DNA of 15,918 nt from Bryobacterales bacterium. Its GTDB lineage: Bacteria > Acidobacteriota > Terriglobia > Bryobacterales > Bryobacteraceae. A program made the translations under genes and the position numbers. The stretch lies in contig PKZC01000389.1 of NCBI GenBank assembly GCA_003132905.1, positions 1 through 15,918 of the forward strand, given 5' to 3'. Below, one piece after another: positions 7,699-14,812 of the stretch. Each line of letters starts with the position of its first letter. Positions within the stretch are counted from its first letter, which is position 1. The notes under the pieces were generated by a model. That model was given only the letters and a program-made list of their open reading frames with translations. It was not told the origin of the DNA and did no database searches.

Positions 7699-8576
7699 AA
7701 CACCTCGTCGAGGTTGGTGAAGCCGCTCCGCGGAACGCCCGCCAGATTTGCCGCCAGCACTTTCGCTTGTTCCAACAATGGCGGAAAGCAATCGAAGGTC
7801 TGGCCGTTATGCTCCGTGCAGCCGCCGACGGAAAAAATGTACGGATCGGACGTCTCCATTTGATCGTTCACCACGATTCCCCGATTCACTTCCAAGCCAG
7901 CGCTTCGAGCCAGCAACGTATTCGGCTGAAGGTTCGTTGCGATCACTACCAGATCCGCCGCCACCTGTTCGCCACTCATGAAACGCACGGCTTCCACCCG
8001 CCCGCTGCCGAGCACGGTTTCAAGTTGCCTGTCGAAGGAGTCTCCCGATTCGATAATTGTGACCTCGCAACCGCGCTTTCGAAGGCCCCGCGCAGCTTCC
8101 GCCGCCAGCCATCCACCGATCACCACCGCACGCCGGCCCGGACCGGCCGCTTCCGCAAGCCTCCGGGTATCGTCGAGGGTCCCGAAAATGAAAATGCCGG
8201 TTTTGTCCAAGCCGCCGATGGGCGGGATCAGCGGGCTGGAACCCGTCGCCAGGATAAGTTTGTCATAACTGGTCCAATCGCCGTCGCTGCTGCGAACCGC
8301 GCGATTCAACCGGTCGATCTCTTCCACCCGGATTCCGAGACGGGTCCGGATACCGTGCTCTTGATACCATTCGATGTCGTTTAAAGTAATGCTGTCGATA
8401 TCGAGCTCGCCGGCGAGCACGCTCGAGAGCAAGGTCCGGTCGTAGTTGGCGTGGGGCTCGTCGCCAAAAATGGTGATGTCGAAAACCTGACCGCTTCTGA
8501 TCAGTTCTTCCACGCAGGCCACGCCGGACATACCGTTACCTGCGAAGACGAGATGTTCACACCGGGTTTCGATCAT
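7656..8576 (-). CDS. Shortened NirB-type FAD-dependent oxidoreductase, probably degenerate
   Basis: 306 aa from the ATG at 8576 (a TTG at 8645 is possible but gives an atypical extension). It resembles the N-terminal flavoprotein module of nitrite reductase NirB and related NAD(P)H oxidoreductases: FAD dinucleotide motif GNGMSG (13-18), DEPHANYDRTLLSSVLAGE, ATGSSPLIPPIGG and RGIVVNDQMETSDPYIFSVGGCTEH. Two things are odd. The NADH-binding glycine motif, normally GGGxxGxE, is GGWLAAE (154-160), one residue short and lacking the last glycine. The segment between DRQLE (182-186) and GRVEAVRF (192-199) lacks roughly 25-30 residues present in relatives. The usual VGEC is VGGC (250-253). No [2Fe-2S] or siroheme domain follows. 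FAD binding may persist, but NADH use is doubtful: a decaying or repurposed gene. Confidence 0.75.
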   Translation of the reverse strand: MIETRCEHLVFAGNGMSGVACVEELIRSGQVFDITIFGDEPHANYDRTLLSSVLAGELDIDSITLNDIEWYQEHGIRTRLGIRVEEIDRLNRAVRSSDGDWTSYDKLILATGSSPLIPPIGGLDKTGIFIFGTLDDTRRLAEAAGPGRRAVVIGGWLAAEAARGLRKRGCEVTIIESGDSFDRQLETVLGSGRVEAVRFMSGEQVAADLVVIATNLQPNTLLARSAGLEVNRGIVVNDQMETSDPYIFSVGGCTEHNGQTFDCFPPLLEQAKVLAANLAGVPRSGFTNLDEVFQELTVSPLHQRAE

Positions 8577-8588
8577 GCCTAAGGCCCT

Positions 8589-8603
8589 AGCTTTTTGAAA
8601 GCT
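8589..8603 (-). promoter_or_regulatory. Small hairpin in the leader of the flavoprotein gene
   Basis: AGCTTT (8589-8594), 3-nt spacer, AAAGCT (8598-8603): a perfect 6-bp inverted repeat ending 12 nt before the flavoprotein start at 8576. It could be an operator or an RNA hairpin near the RBS, which is otherwise weak. The short length makes chance occurrence plausible. Confidence 0.3.
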
Positions 8604-8768
8604 GGTGAAGGTGCTCAGGCCGATGAGCACATCTATCGGAGGCAAACGGACTCCGTTGTTTTGACAAACTCCCGTCAGACCGCAGCCGTCAGGGAAGAAG
8701 TCACTCTAAGTATATTTGCGGACTCTATGGGCGTAAAGAAGAAATTTTCTATGACTCGCATTCAAAAC

Positions 8769-8801
8769 GGCGCATGCGCCCGGGCGTCTTAAGAATATTC
8801 T
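8769..8801. promoter_or_regulatory. Cluster of overlapping palindromes before the DUF488 gene
   Basis: Within 33 bp there are four exact palindromes: GGCGCATGCGCC (8769-8780), CGCCCGGGCG (8777-8786), CTTAAG (8788-8793) and AGAATATTCT (8792-8801). They sit 27 bp ahead of the DUF488 start, in the divergent region (8577-8827) shared with the flavoprotein gene. The rest of that 251-bp region shows no convincing gene. An isolated TTGACA at 8661-8666 has no -10 partner at normal spacing. Operator function is a guess. Confidence 0.35.
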
Positions 8802-8827
8802 GTTACTTTGAAACTTAGGACCACCGC

Positions 8828-9394
8828 ATGGTCGTCTATACTGTCGGGCACTCCGTTCATCCGATCGAGGAATTCATCCGCATACTGCAGGCCTACGGGA
8901 TCCGCCTGCTGGTGGATGTTCGGACCATTCCAAAGTCGCGGCGAAATCCGCAATTTAGCCGGGAAAACCTGCCCGGCAGCCTGCAGACCGCCGGTATCCA
9001 GTACCGCCATCTTCCTGGATTGGGCGGCCTTCGGCATCCGCGCAAAGATTCGCTGAACACGGGATGGCGCAATGCCTCGTTTCGAGGCTATGCCGATTAC
9101 ATGCAAACGCCCGAATTTGGCGAAAACCTGAATCAGCTGGCGGAACTGGCCGCGAGCGCCCCCACTGCCATCATGTGCGCCGAAGCGGTTCCTTGGCGTT
9201 GCCACCGGTCATTGATCGCCGACGCGCTGGTGGCGCGGGGAATTGCGGTGACAGAGATTCTCAGCGTCACAAAATCCCAACCGCACGCCCTCACTCCATT
9301 TGCGATTGTTGAGGGTGAGCAGGTAACGTATCCAGCCAAGGCGGATTCCAAAGCGACCTCGCTTGACTTGCCGCTTTTCAGCCAATTAGAATGA
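8828..9394 (+). CDS. DUF488 family protein
   Basis: 188 aa, standard for full-length DUF488 (the broader group includes YeaO). The diagnostic elements are present: VYTVGHS (3-9), LLVDVRTIPKSRRNPQF (27-43), the YRHLPGLGG stretch, and IMCAEAVPWRCHRSLIA (115-131), with Cys117, Glu119, Cys125, His126 and Arg127 conserved. The function of the family is unknown; the invariant Cys/Glu/Cys-His-Arg set suggests catalysis or metal binding. There is no signal peptide, so it is cytoplasmic. The start at 8828 gives the typical N-terminus; the RBS is poor (AGGACC at 8817-8822). It is divergent from the flavoprotein and 68 bp before the next secreted-protein gene. No functional link to either can be shown. 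Confidence 0.88.
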   Translation: MVVYTVGHSVHPIEEFIRILQAYGIRLLVDVRTIPKSRRNPQFSRENLPGSLQTAGIQYRHLPGLGGLRHPRKDSLNTGWRNASFRGYADYMQTPEFGENLNQLAELAASAPTAIMCAEAVPWRCHRSLIADALVARGIAVTEILSVTKSQPHALTPFAIVEGEQVTYPAKADSKATSLDLPLFSQLE

Positions 9395-9462
9395 GTCCGC
9401 TACCCGAGTAGTGGCGCGCTGCTATTTCAGTTTTGCCGCAGTGCGCATCCTGGAGGTTCAAA

Positions 9463-10278
9463 GTGCGAAATCCTCTGCTCCAAGCAGGCCTTGTCATAGT
9501 GGCGGTCGCGTTGTCGCAATTTTCGATTCCCGTTGCCGCGCAGACTGCATCCGCAACCGCTAAGATTGCGAGCGCCCCCTCAAGTCCGATTCCCCGGATG
9601 GCCGATGGTAAGCCCGATCTGAGCGGCCTGTGGGATCATCCCTTCGTGATCGATATGAGCAAGGACGGTCGAAATGACGCCTGTGGCGCTGAGGTGAAGG
9701 GCTGCTCGCAGAAATCCGACGGACCGCTTCCGATGACCCCCTGGGCGGCCGACTGGAGCAAGAACTACGATGCCGGCCGCTACGATGCCACCGCGCACTG
9801 CAATCCCATGGGCTACACGCGATCGATGAATGCTCCCGTGGCGACCGAGATTGTACAAACACCGATGGAGATCGTGTTTCTGCACGAATCGATGTTCGCG
9901 TTCCACGTCGTCTATATGGATGGACGGCCTCATCCCACCTCGGACGAGGCCAAAGAGACCTTCTGGTATGGGCATTCGGTGGGCCATTGGGACGGCGACA
10001 CGCTGGTGGTGGACACTGTCGGTCCATTCTTCGCTACGCCAAAAATGCTGCTGGATACGGCCGGTCATCCGGTGAGTGAAGACCTGCACATCGTGGAGCA
10101 CTTTCATCGCATTGATGCGACCCATTTGGGTTACGAGATCACGGTGAGCGATCCCAAGATGTACACCAAGCCCTTCACCAACGTCCGGACCTGGGTGTTG
10201 ATGCCGAAGAGCGAAGAAATTTTAGAGTACGTCTGCACCGAGAACAATAAGGAAGTGGAAGAGCACCACGTTAAGTAA
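9463..10278 (+). CDS. Secreted protein of the acidobacterial '[11 protein letters not shown]' type, unknown function
   Basis: 271 aa using the GTG at 9463. This start has TGGAGG at 9451-9456, six bases ahead, and yields a clean Sec signal peptide ([20 protein letters not shown] then SIPVAAQ, cleaved near AAQ). The alternative TTG at 9433 lacks an RBS and adds a poor leader. The mature protein begins with the motif [17 protein letters not shown] (residues 45-61), which recurs in many secreted proteins of acidobacteria. Other visible elements are [35 protein letters not shown] and several Cys residues suited to disulfides. I know of no assigned activity; the Asp/His-rich segments could bind metal. 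The last 8 nt overlap the convergent NIPSNAP gene. Confidence 0.8.
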   Translation: MRNPLLQAGLVIVAVALSQFSIPVAAQTASATAKIASAPSSPIPRMADGKPDLSGLWDHPFVIDMSKDGRNDACGAEVKGCSQKSDGPLPMTPWAADWSKNYDAGRYDATAHCNPMGYTRSMNAPVATEIVQTPMEIVFLHESMFAFHVVYMDGRPHPTSDEAKETFWYGHSVGHWDGDTLVVDTVGPFFATPKMLLDTAGHPVSEDLHIVEHFHRIDATHLGYEITVSDPKMYTKPFTNVRTWVLMPKSEEILEYVCTENNKEVEEHHVK

Positions 10279-10603
10279 TGGGCTTTTGGCCCAACGTTCC
10301 ATCCACCACTTCTACGAAGTTCCGCTCTTCGCGGAGGATCAACCGCTTGTTCTGCACCAGGGCGAAGTTCTCACGCGCCTCGGGATCTGACTTCAGGCGC
10401 ATCCGGTATGCCTCATACGAGGCGAGACTGTCGAAAGCGATCAGACCCCACGCGACGTCGTTCGTGCCTTCATGGGGAAGAAAATATCCGATCAGATGGC
10501 CGCCGCAGCGCGGAATGATACGTCCCCAATTTTCGGCATACTTCTTGAATTCCTCACGCTGGAAGGGGTCTATCTGGTAGCGGATGACGCAGGTGATGTT
10601 CAT
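10271..10603 (-). CDS. NIPSNAP family protein
   Basis: 110 aa from the ATG at 10603; the open frame continues upstream to 11050, but that part lies antisense to the regulator and is not needed. The sequence has the NIPSNAP/dimeric alpha-beta-barrel pattern: [38 protein letters not shown], then [28 protein letters not shown] and a [10 protein letters not shown] ending. These small cytoplasmic proteins often act as monooxygenase-like or accessory proteins, but this one's activity is unknown. It is divergent from the ArsR-type regulator 51 bp away, so the regulator probably controls it. Its 3' end overlaps the preceding secreted-protein gene by 8 nt. Confidence 0.85.
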   Translation of the reverse strand: MNITCVIRYQIDPFQREEFKKYAENWGRIIPRCGGHLIGYFLPHEGTNDVAWGLIAFDSLASYEAYRMRLKSDPEARENFALVQNKRLILREERNFVEVVDGTLGQKPIT

Positions 10604-10634
10604 GTTCGAAGTATGGCCTTCGCCGCGCACGGAC

Positions 10635-10654
10635 ACTTCGTTTAGCATCGAAGT
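10635..10654. promoter_or_regulatory. Likely operator of the ArsR-type regulator in the NIPSNAP/regulator intergenic region
   Basis: Inverted repeat ACTTCG (10635-10640), 8-bp spacer, CGAAGT (10649-10654), ending at the regulator's ATG. A further copy of the half-site lies in the direct repeat TCGAAGTATG at 10606-10615 and 10648-10657, the first next to the NIPSNAP start. Three half-sites in a 51-bp divergent spacer suggest that one dimeric winged-helix repressor covers both genes. Inferred from symmetry and context. Confidence 0.45.
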
Positions 10655-11464
10655 ATGAGTGCAGAACGTCATCCGGACGCAGCGGTCTCGAGAATTGCAG
10701 TGGCTATCGGCGAGCCTGCGCGAACTCACATGCTTTACTGCTTGTTGGATGGCCGTGCGCACACCAGTACCGAACTGGCGATCGTCGCCGGCGTGAGCCC
10801 GTCGACGGCGAGCGTACACCTGGATCGCCTGAAGACTGCGCGCTTGGTCAAAGTGTTCGCGCAAGGTAAACATCGCTACTACAGCCTGGATAGCTTGCAA
10901 GTGGCAAGAATCCTCGAAGGGCTGAGTGTTTTTGCCGCGGGTTCGCACGGACACTACGTGCCGAATACGCCGAACAGGCTGCGAGCGGCGCGGACTTGCT
11001 ACGATCACATGGCCGGTACGCTGGCAGTGTCGCTGCACGATCGCTTCCACGAACTGGGATGGTTTTCATCCCGCTATGAACTGACCCAGCACGGAAGCAA
11101 GGCGCTTGAGTCCCTCGGGATTGACGTCGATGCAGTTCGATTGCAGCGCCGGCGTTTCGCATATGCCTGCCTGGATTGGAGTGAGCGGCGTCCCCATATC
11201 GGAGGAGCGCTCGGGGCAGCCTTGCTGCAGGCCGCTCTCAAAAGAAAATGGGTGACTCAGGATCTCGACAGCAGGGTGCTATCGATCACAGATTTTGGCC
11301 GGCGGGAATTGCAGGCGCGCTTCGGATTGCTTGCGCCTTCAACACCCAATACATCGACAGCATCACGACGGCCGATACGAACGCGGGAACTGCGGCCACA
11401 TAAAAGAGCTTCTCCGAAGGCAAGTGCTGGCTCATCAATACGCCGCCAACCACAGGACCAATGA
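10655..11464 (+). CDS. ArsR-type winged-helix transcriptional regulator with antisense-derived C-terminal tail
   Basis: 269 aa. The N-terminal winged helix includes [28 protein letters not shown] (15-42), recognition helix [20 protein letters not shown] (46-65) and wing [11 protein letters not shown] (68-78). It is followed by the [22 protein letters not shown] segment common to a two-part ArsR group whose C-terminal half resembles an effector domain. It ends naturally near [18 protein letters not shown] (residues 208-225). After that a 44-residue Pro/Ser/Arg-rich tail ([14 protein letters not shown] onward) arises because the frame runs on into the convergent MFS gene (179-nt overlap). The tail is unlike the family and is probably an artefact of stop-codon loss. 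Presumed repressor of itself and of the divergent NIPSNAP gene; the effector is unknown. Confidence 0.85.
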   Translation: MSAERHPDAAVSRIAVAIGEPARTHMLYCLLDGRAHTSTELAIVAGVSPSTASVHLDRLKTARLVKVFAQGKHRYYSLDSLQVARILEGLSVFAAGSHGHYVPNTPNRLRAARTCYDHMAGTLAVSLHDRFHELGWFSSRYELTQHGSKALESLGIDVDAVRLQRRRFAYACLDWSERRPHIGGALGAALLQAALKRKWVTQDLDSRVLSITDFGRRELQARFGLLAPSTPNTSTASRRPIRTRELRPHKRASPKASAGSSIRRQPQDQ

Positions 11465-12647
11465 TGGCCCCGATGCGTCCGATGCCTAACCCGGCGCCGA
11501 TGCCAGTGGCTCGCAAATCGGTAGGATAAAACGTCGCGGACAACGCGTTCACTGCGGTTTGTCCCCCCACCACGCCGAATCCGGCCAGGAACACCACCGT
11601 GAACAGCATCGTGAGCGAAAGGCCGGGCCGTCCGATCATTGCGATGTTGATGCAGCCGAGCGCGAAGCACGTGGTGAGCACTCGAACGAAGCCCCAGCGC
11701 TGCACGAACAAGCCCAGAGTGAACCCGCCGATCATGCCCGCCAGTTGCTCCATCGTCCCCACGAGTACCGAGGTACGAATCCCGTAGCCGGCCTGATTGG
11801 CCACCGTGGGAAGCCAGCTCGCCAGGAAGTAGAGGTTCAGCAGATTCATGAAATTGATGATCCACAGCATGATGGTTCCAGTGCCGCGGCCTTCATGGAA
11901 GAGATGGATCCAGGGGACGCCTTTTCGCTTTTTCTCTTCAACGAAATATTGCGTGGCATCCGCGGACGCGCTCGGATCGATGCGCCTCAGCCAACGCGAG
12001 GCTTGTTCCAGGCGCTTGCGATGCAGCACCAGGAACTGCAGCGACTCAGGCAGCGCGAAAATCATAATGGCGCCGATCACCAGCGGGGCTGCCGCGCCGA
12101 AATAAAATACCGAGCGCCATCCGAAGCGGGGAATCAACCAGGCCGCGATGAAACCGCCAAAAGCCGCACCGGCCGTAAATCCGTTGCCGACGATCATCAT
12201 GATGGTCACACGCAGCTTGCTCGGGCTATATTCGCCGACCAACGCCACTGCGTTCGGCATGATACCGCCCAACGCCATTCCGGCGACGAAGCGGATCACG
12301 AGCATTTGTTGAACGTTTTCCGATTGGGCCGTCAGAAACGTCAACACGGAAAAGCACAGCGTGACGCCGATAAGTATGGGGCGGCGGCCAATCTTGTCCG
12401 CCAGCATGCTGAAGAGCAGCGAACCCACTAAAATGCCGAATAGCCCGGCACCGAACACAGGCCCGAACTGTGCGTTCGGGACGTGCCACTCTTTCAGGAT
12501 CGCTGGCGCGACGTAACCCATGGCTTGCACGTCGAACCCATCCATGATCAGGCACAGGCCGCAAAGGATACACAGGCCCAATTGAAAGCCGCCGAAGCTA
12601 CTGTTGCCGACGACTTCCGAGATGTTGGTCCGTGCTTCGATCTTCAT
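11286..12647 (-). CDS. MFS transporter, aromatic acid:H+ symporter (AAHS/PcaK-like)
   Basis: 453 aa, the usual AAHS length, with 12 hydrophobic segments. Family signatures are DGFDVQAMGYVAPAI (36-50, the essential TM1 Asp motif of PcaK/BenK), the loop-2 motif ADKIGRRP (83-90), and RFVAGMALGGIMPNAVALVGEYSP in TM4-TM5. The central cytoplasmic loop (LHRKRLEQASRWLRRID onward) is typical. Members import benzoate-type acids such as 4-hydroxybenzoate, vanillate or 3-hydroxyphenylpropionate with protons; which one cannot be told. It starts 34 bp after the cyclase gene on the same strand, so the two are probably co-transcribed. Its final 179 nt, including TM12, are overlapped by the convergent regulator. 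Confidence 0.88.
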   Translation of the reverse strand: MKIEARTNISEVVGNSSFGGFQLGLCILCGLCLIMDGFDVQAMGYVAPAILKEWHVPNAQFGPVFGAGLFGILVGSLLFSMLADKIGRRPILIGVTLCFSVLTFLTAQSENVQQMLVIRFVAGMALGGIMPNAVALVGEYSPSKLRVTIMMIVGNGFTAGAAFGGFIAAWLIPRFGWRSVFYFGAAAPLVIGAIMIFALPESLQFLVLHRKRLEQASRWLRRIDPSASADATQYFVEEKKRKGVPWIHLFHEGRGTGTIMLWIINFMNLLNLYFLASWLPTVANQAGYGIRTSVLVGTMEQLAGMIGGFTLGLFVQRWGFVRVLTTCFALGCINIAMIGRPGLSLTMLFTVVFLAGFGVVGGQTAVNALSATFYPTDLRATGIGAGLGIGRIGAIIGPVVGGVLMSQHLPSEKLFYVAAVPAFVSAVVMLSMYWVLKAQAIRSAPAIPAGQNL

Positions 12648-12681
12648 CGCGAGATCCAGTATATCGGTTCGAGCATGCGGT

Positions 12682-14754
12682 TCACTTTTCCGTTGCGACG
12701 TATACCCCGTTCCACTCCGCCGGCGGCGGCGCGCCCAGCAATTCGCGGCACCATTTCAGGAGTACGGCTGATGCTTGGTCCTCCGGGCGCAAGTGCAACG
12801 CGGCTTTGTAGTGTTCCGCCGCGCCGCGAAAATCGCGCGCTATATAGGCCGCCAATCCATCCGCAAACAGGCGCGCTAGTTCGCGAGCAACTGCATCGTC
12901 TTCAGAGGCGAGACACAACGGCTCCCACACTTCCACACATTGGCTCTTGCCTTTCACCTGCACCACACCCACGGGACGCGCGACGATGGATTCGCGGGCG
13001 GTCTGATACGCAAGATTGCTGATCAGGATTTGAGTGCCAAACAGCTTGTTCAAACCTTCCAGGCGCGAGGCCAGGTTCACGGTGTCTCCCATCACCGTAT
13101 AATTAAACCGGTCGTGTGAGCCGACATTACCGACCAGCACATTTCCCGTGGCGATGCCGATACGAGCGCGAATGTTCCCCAGCCCAGCGGCATCGGAAGC
13201 GGAGCGCAGTTCGGCCAGCCTGCGTTGCGATCGCAACGCTGTCTCGCAAGCCTTTGACGCATGATCGCTGGTCGGGACGGGCGCGCCCCAAAACGCCATG
13301 ATGGCGTCGCCAATGAACTTGTCCACCGTGCCGCCCAGCGCAGCTACCACCTGCGTCATCTCGTCGAAATAGCGACTCAGCAACTGCACCAATTGATCGG
13401 GCGGCATGTTTTCGGCGATCGACGTCATGCCCGCGATATCGGAAAAGTACACCGTCATCTCGCGCGTCTGCCCTTGCAGCGTGGCTTCCTGGCCGGATTC
13501 GAGCATGGTGCGTACCAGGTCGCGAGGGACGTAGTAGGAAAAGGACCGCAAGCTGCCCTTCATGTGGAGCAGCGATGCATCCATGGTGGCCACCTCTTTG
13601 AAGATGGTCTTCATGGGCGGCCGAACACTCAGTTGGAAATTGCCCACCTCTTCCATTTCCGAAGCAAGTCGCGTTAGAGGCACGGAAATGCGCCGTGCCA
13701 GCAGCATGGTGAAGAACAGGCCGATGCACAATGCAACGAGCGCGACAACGAGCGCCGTCTCCCGATTTCGCGCCAGCACGCCCATGAAGTCCGATTCAGG
13801 AGCGTAGGCGCCAAGGAACCAGGTGGGACCGCCCGCTACTTTCAAGCGACGATATCCGGCAATGTAACGCTGCTTCGCTTCGACAACCGGAAATTGTTCC
13901 TCCGCCAACCCTTCCTTGCGAGTGAGAAAGGCCTGGAATACGGGATCGGCAACGTCCGCCTCTGTTAGCAACTTGCCGGCCGTCCCTTGGCCTGCATTCT
14001 CGATCAGCCGCAAGCCGGGAAAGGCGATAACGTGACGGTCCTGATCGAACATGAACACCTTGCCGTGTTTTCCGAAGTGCAGTTTACCGACGAAATCGGA
14101 GAGGAAGTTGAGATTGAAATCGACTGTTAAGACGCCCAGCAAGCTCCCATCCTTGGCATAGCGAGGGTTGGCGCAGGTAATGCCGGGGAGCCCTTCGTCG
14201 TAAAAAATCACGGGACCAATCCATACCAGCTTCCCGACCTGCCGGGCGGCGCGGTAGAATTCTTCATCGCGCGGATCGTAGTCGTTGGGCGTCTGCTCAT
14301 AGTGCTTTTCCCACACGCCGGTGTTCGGCGCGTTTTGTCCAACACTGGTTTGGCTGACTTGTAGGGAACCGTCGGGAGCACGATAAGCGCCCGTGAAATT
14401 GCCCATGGCATCGCTGTAACTGGCCCACGCGAATGTCGGATTGGCACGCAGCACCTCAGTAAAGTGACGCGCGAGCAAATCCGAATCTTGGCGTAGGACT
14501 CCGTTGCCCATGAGCTTCTCAGAAAGCTGCGCGGCGGTAACCGCGTCCTGCAAGCGGTCTTGGACGCGGGTATCCAGACCGGTAAGAAGCTCGCGGACTT
14601 GTTGGTCGCTGAGTTCGACAATCGCCGCGCGTGTATTAGCGAGACTGGCCCAGGCCACCAGAGCAATGGCGCCGGCAACCAGCAAGCTGACGGTAAACCC
14701 AAGGCCCACGCGGTATTGAACCCGTCGGGGTTGCCTTTCAACGGCGATCGCCAT
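12682..14754 (-). CDS. Membrane adenylate cyclase with Cache sensor, HAMP and class III catalytic domain
   Basis: 690 aa. Order: cytoplasmic basic start; TM1 about 17-38; periplasmic double-Cache-like sensor about 41-325 (EFYRAARQVGKLVWIGPVIFYDEG, then LLGVLTVDFNLNFLSDFV); TM2 about 332-353; HAMP about 354-405; class III nucleotide cyclase about 430-610; C-terminal TPR-like helices about 620-675. Catalytic residues are all present: metal Asp439 (YFSDIAGMT) and Asp483 (DKFIGDAIMAFWG), purine-selecting Lys479 and Thr553 (NYTVMGDTVN), and transition-state Asn560 and Arg564. The Lys/Thr pair indicates ATP, so cAMP rather than cGMP. It should convert a periplasmic ligand signal into cAMP. It is followed at 34 bp by the aromatic-acid transporter, hinting that the ligand or response concerns such acids. 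The RBS is weak. Confidence 0.92.
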   Translation of the reverse strand: MAIAVERQPRRVQYRVGLGFTVSLLVAGAIALVAWASLANTRAAIVELSDQQVRELLTGLDTRVQDRLQDAVTAAQLSEKLMGNGVLRQDSDLLARHFTEVLRANPTFAWASYSDAMGNFTGAYRAPDGSLQVSQTSVGQNAPNTGVWEKHYEQTPNDYDPRDEEFYRAARQVGKLVWIGPVIFYDEGLPGITCANPRYAKDGSLLGVLTVDFNLNFLSDFVGKLHFGKHGKVFMFDQDRHVIAFPGLRLIENAGQGTAGKLLTEADVADPVFQAFLTRKEGLAEEQFPVVEAKQRYIAGYRRLKVAGGPTWFLGAYAPESDFMGVLARNRETALVVALVALCIGLFFTMLLARRISVPLTRLASEMEEVGNFQLSVRPPMKTIFKEVATMDASLLHMKGSLRSFSYYVPRDLVRTMLESGQEATLQGQTREMTVYFSDIAGMTSIAENMPPDQLVQLLSRYFDEMTQVVAALGGTVDKFIGDAIMAFWGAPVPTSDHASKACETALRSQRRLAELRSASDAAGLGNIRARIGIATGNVLVGNVGSHDRFNYTVMGDTVNLASRLEGLNKLFGTQILISNLAYQTARESIVARPVGVVQVKGKSQCVEVWEPLCLASEDDAVARELARLFADGLAAYIARDFRGAAEHYKAALHLRPEDQASAVLLKWCRELLGAPPPAEWNGVYVATEK

Positions 14755-14782
14755 GTGGTTAGGATACGGCAGGCTCCGGTTC

Positions 14783-14805
14783 TGGTAAACCTAAGTTTGG
14801 TAAAC
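14783..14805. repeat. Direct repeat in the divergent cyclase / Lys-Ala-protein promoter region
   Basis: TGGTAAAC occurs at 14783-14790 and again at 14798-14805, offset by 15 bp, within the 58-bp spacer between the divergent starts at 14754 and 14813. The second copy lies directly before the Shine-Dalgarno-like GGAG of the rightward gene. This is a possible regulator site or part of the core promoters; nothing more can be seen. Confidence 0.35.
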
Positions 14806-14812
14806 ATGGAGC

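Noticed and set aside
7062..8384. 440-codon open frame on the plus strand
   Set aside because: It runs out of frame through the permease and then antisense to the flavoprotein; its translation is Arg/Ser/His-rich without domains.
8661..8689. Consensus-like -35 TTGACA as a promoter for DUF488
   Set aside because: No -10-like hexamer at 16-18 bp spacing, and TATATT at 8711-8716 is too far away.
8595..8792. 65-codon open frame between the flavoprotein and DUF488 genes
   Set aside because: It begins inside the flavoprotein leader, has no RBS or family features, and crosses the palindrome cluster; more likely chance.
10604..11050. Upstream extension of the NIPSNAP reading frame (to 259 codons)
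   Set aside because: The extension is antisense to the regulator's DNA-binding domain, and the NIPSNAP domain begins exactly at the ATG at 10603.
11559..12431. 290-codon open frame on the plus strand
   Set aside because: Antisense to the AAHS transporter; the translation is His/Glu/Arg-rich low-complexity sequence, typical of a shadow.
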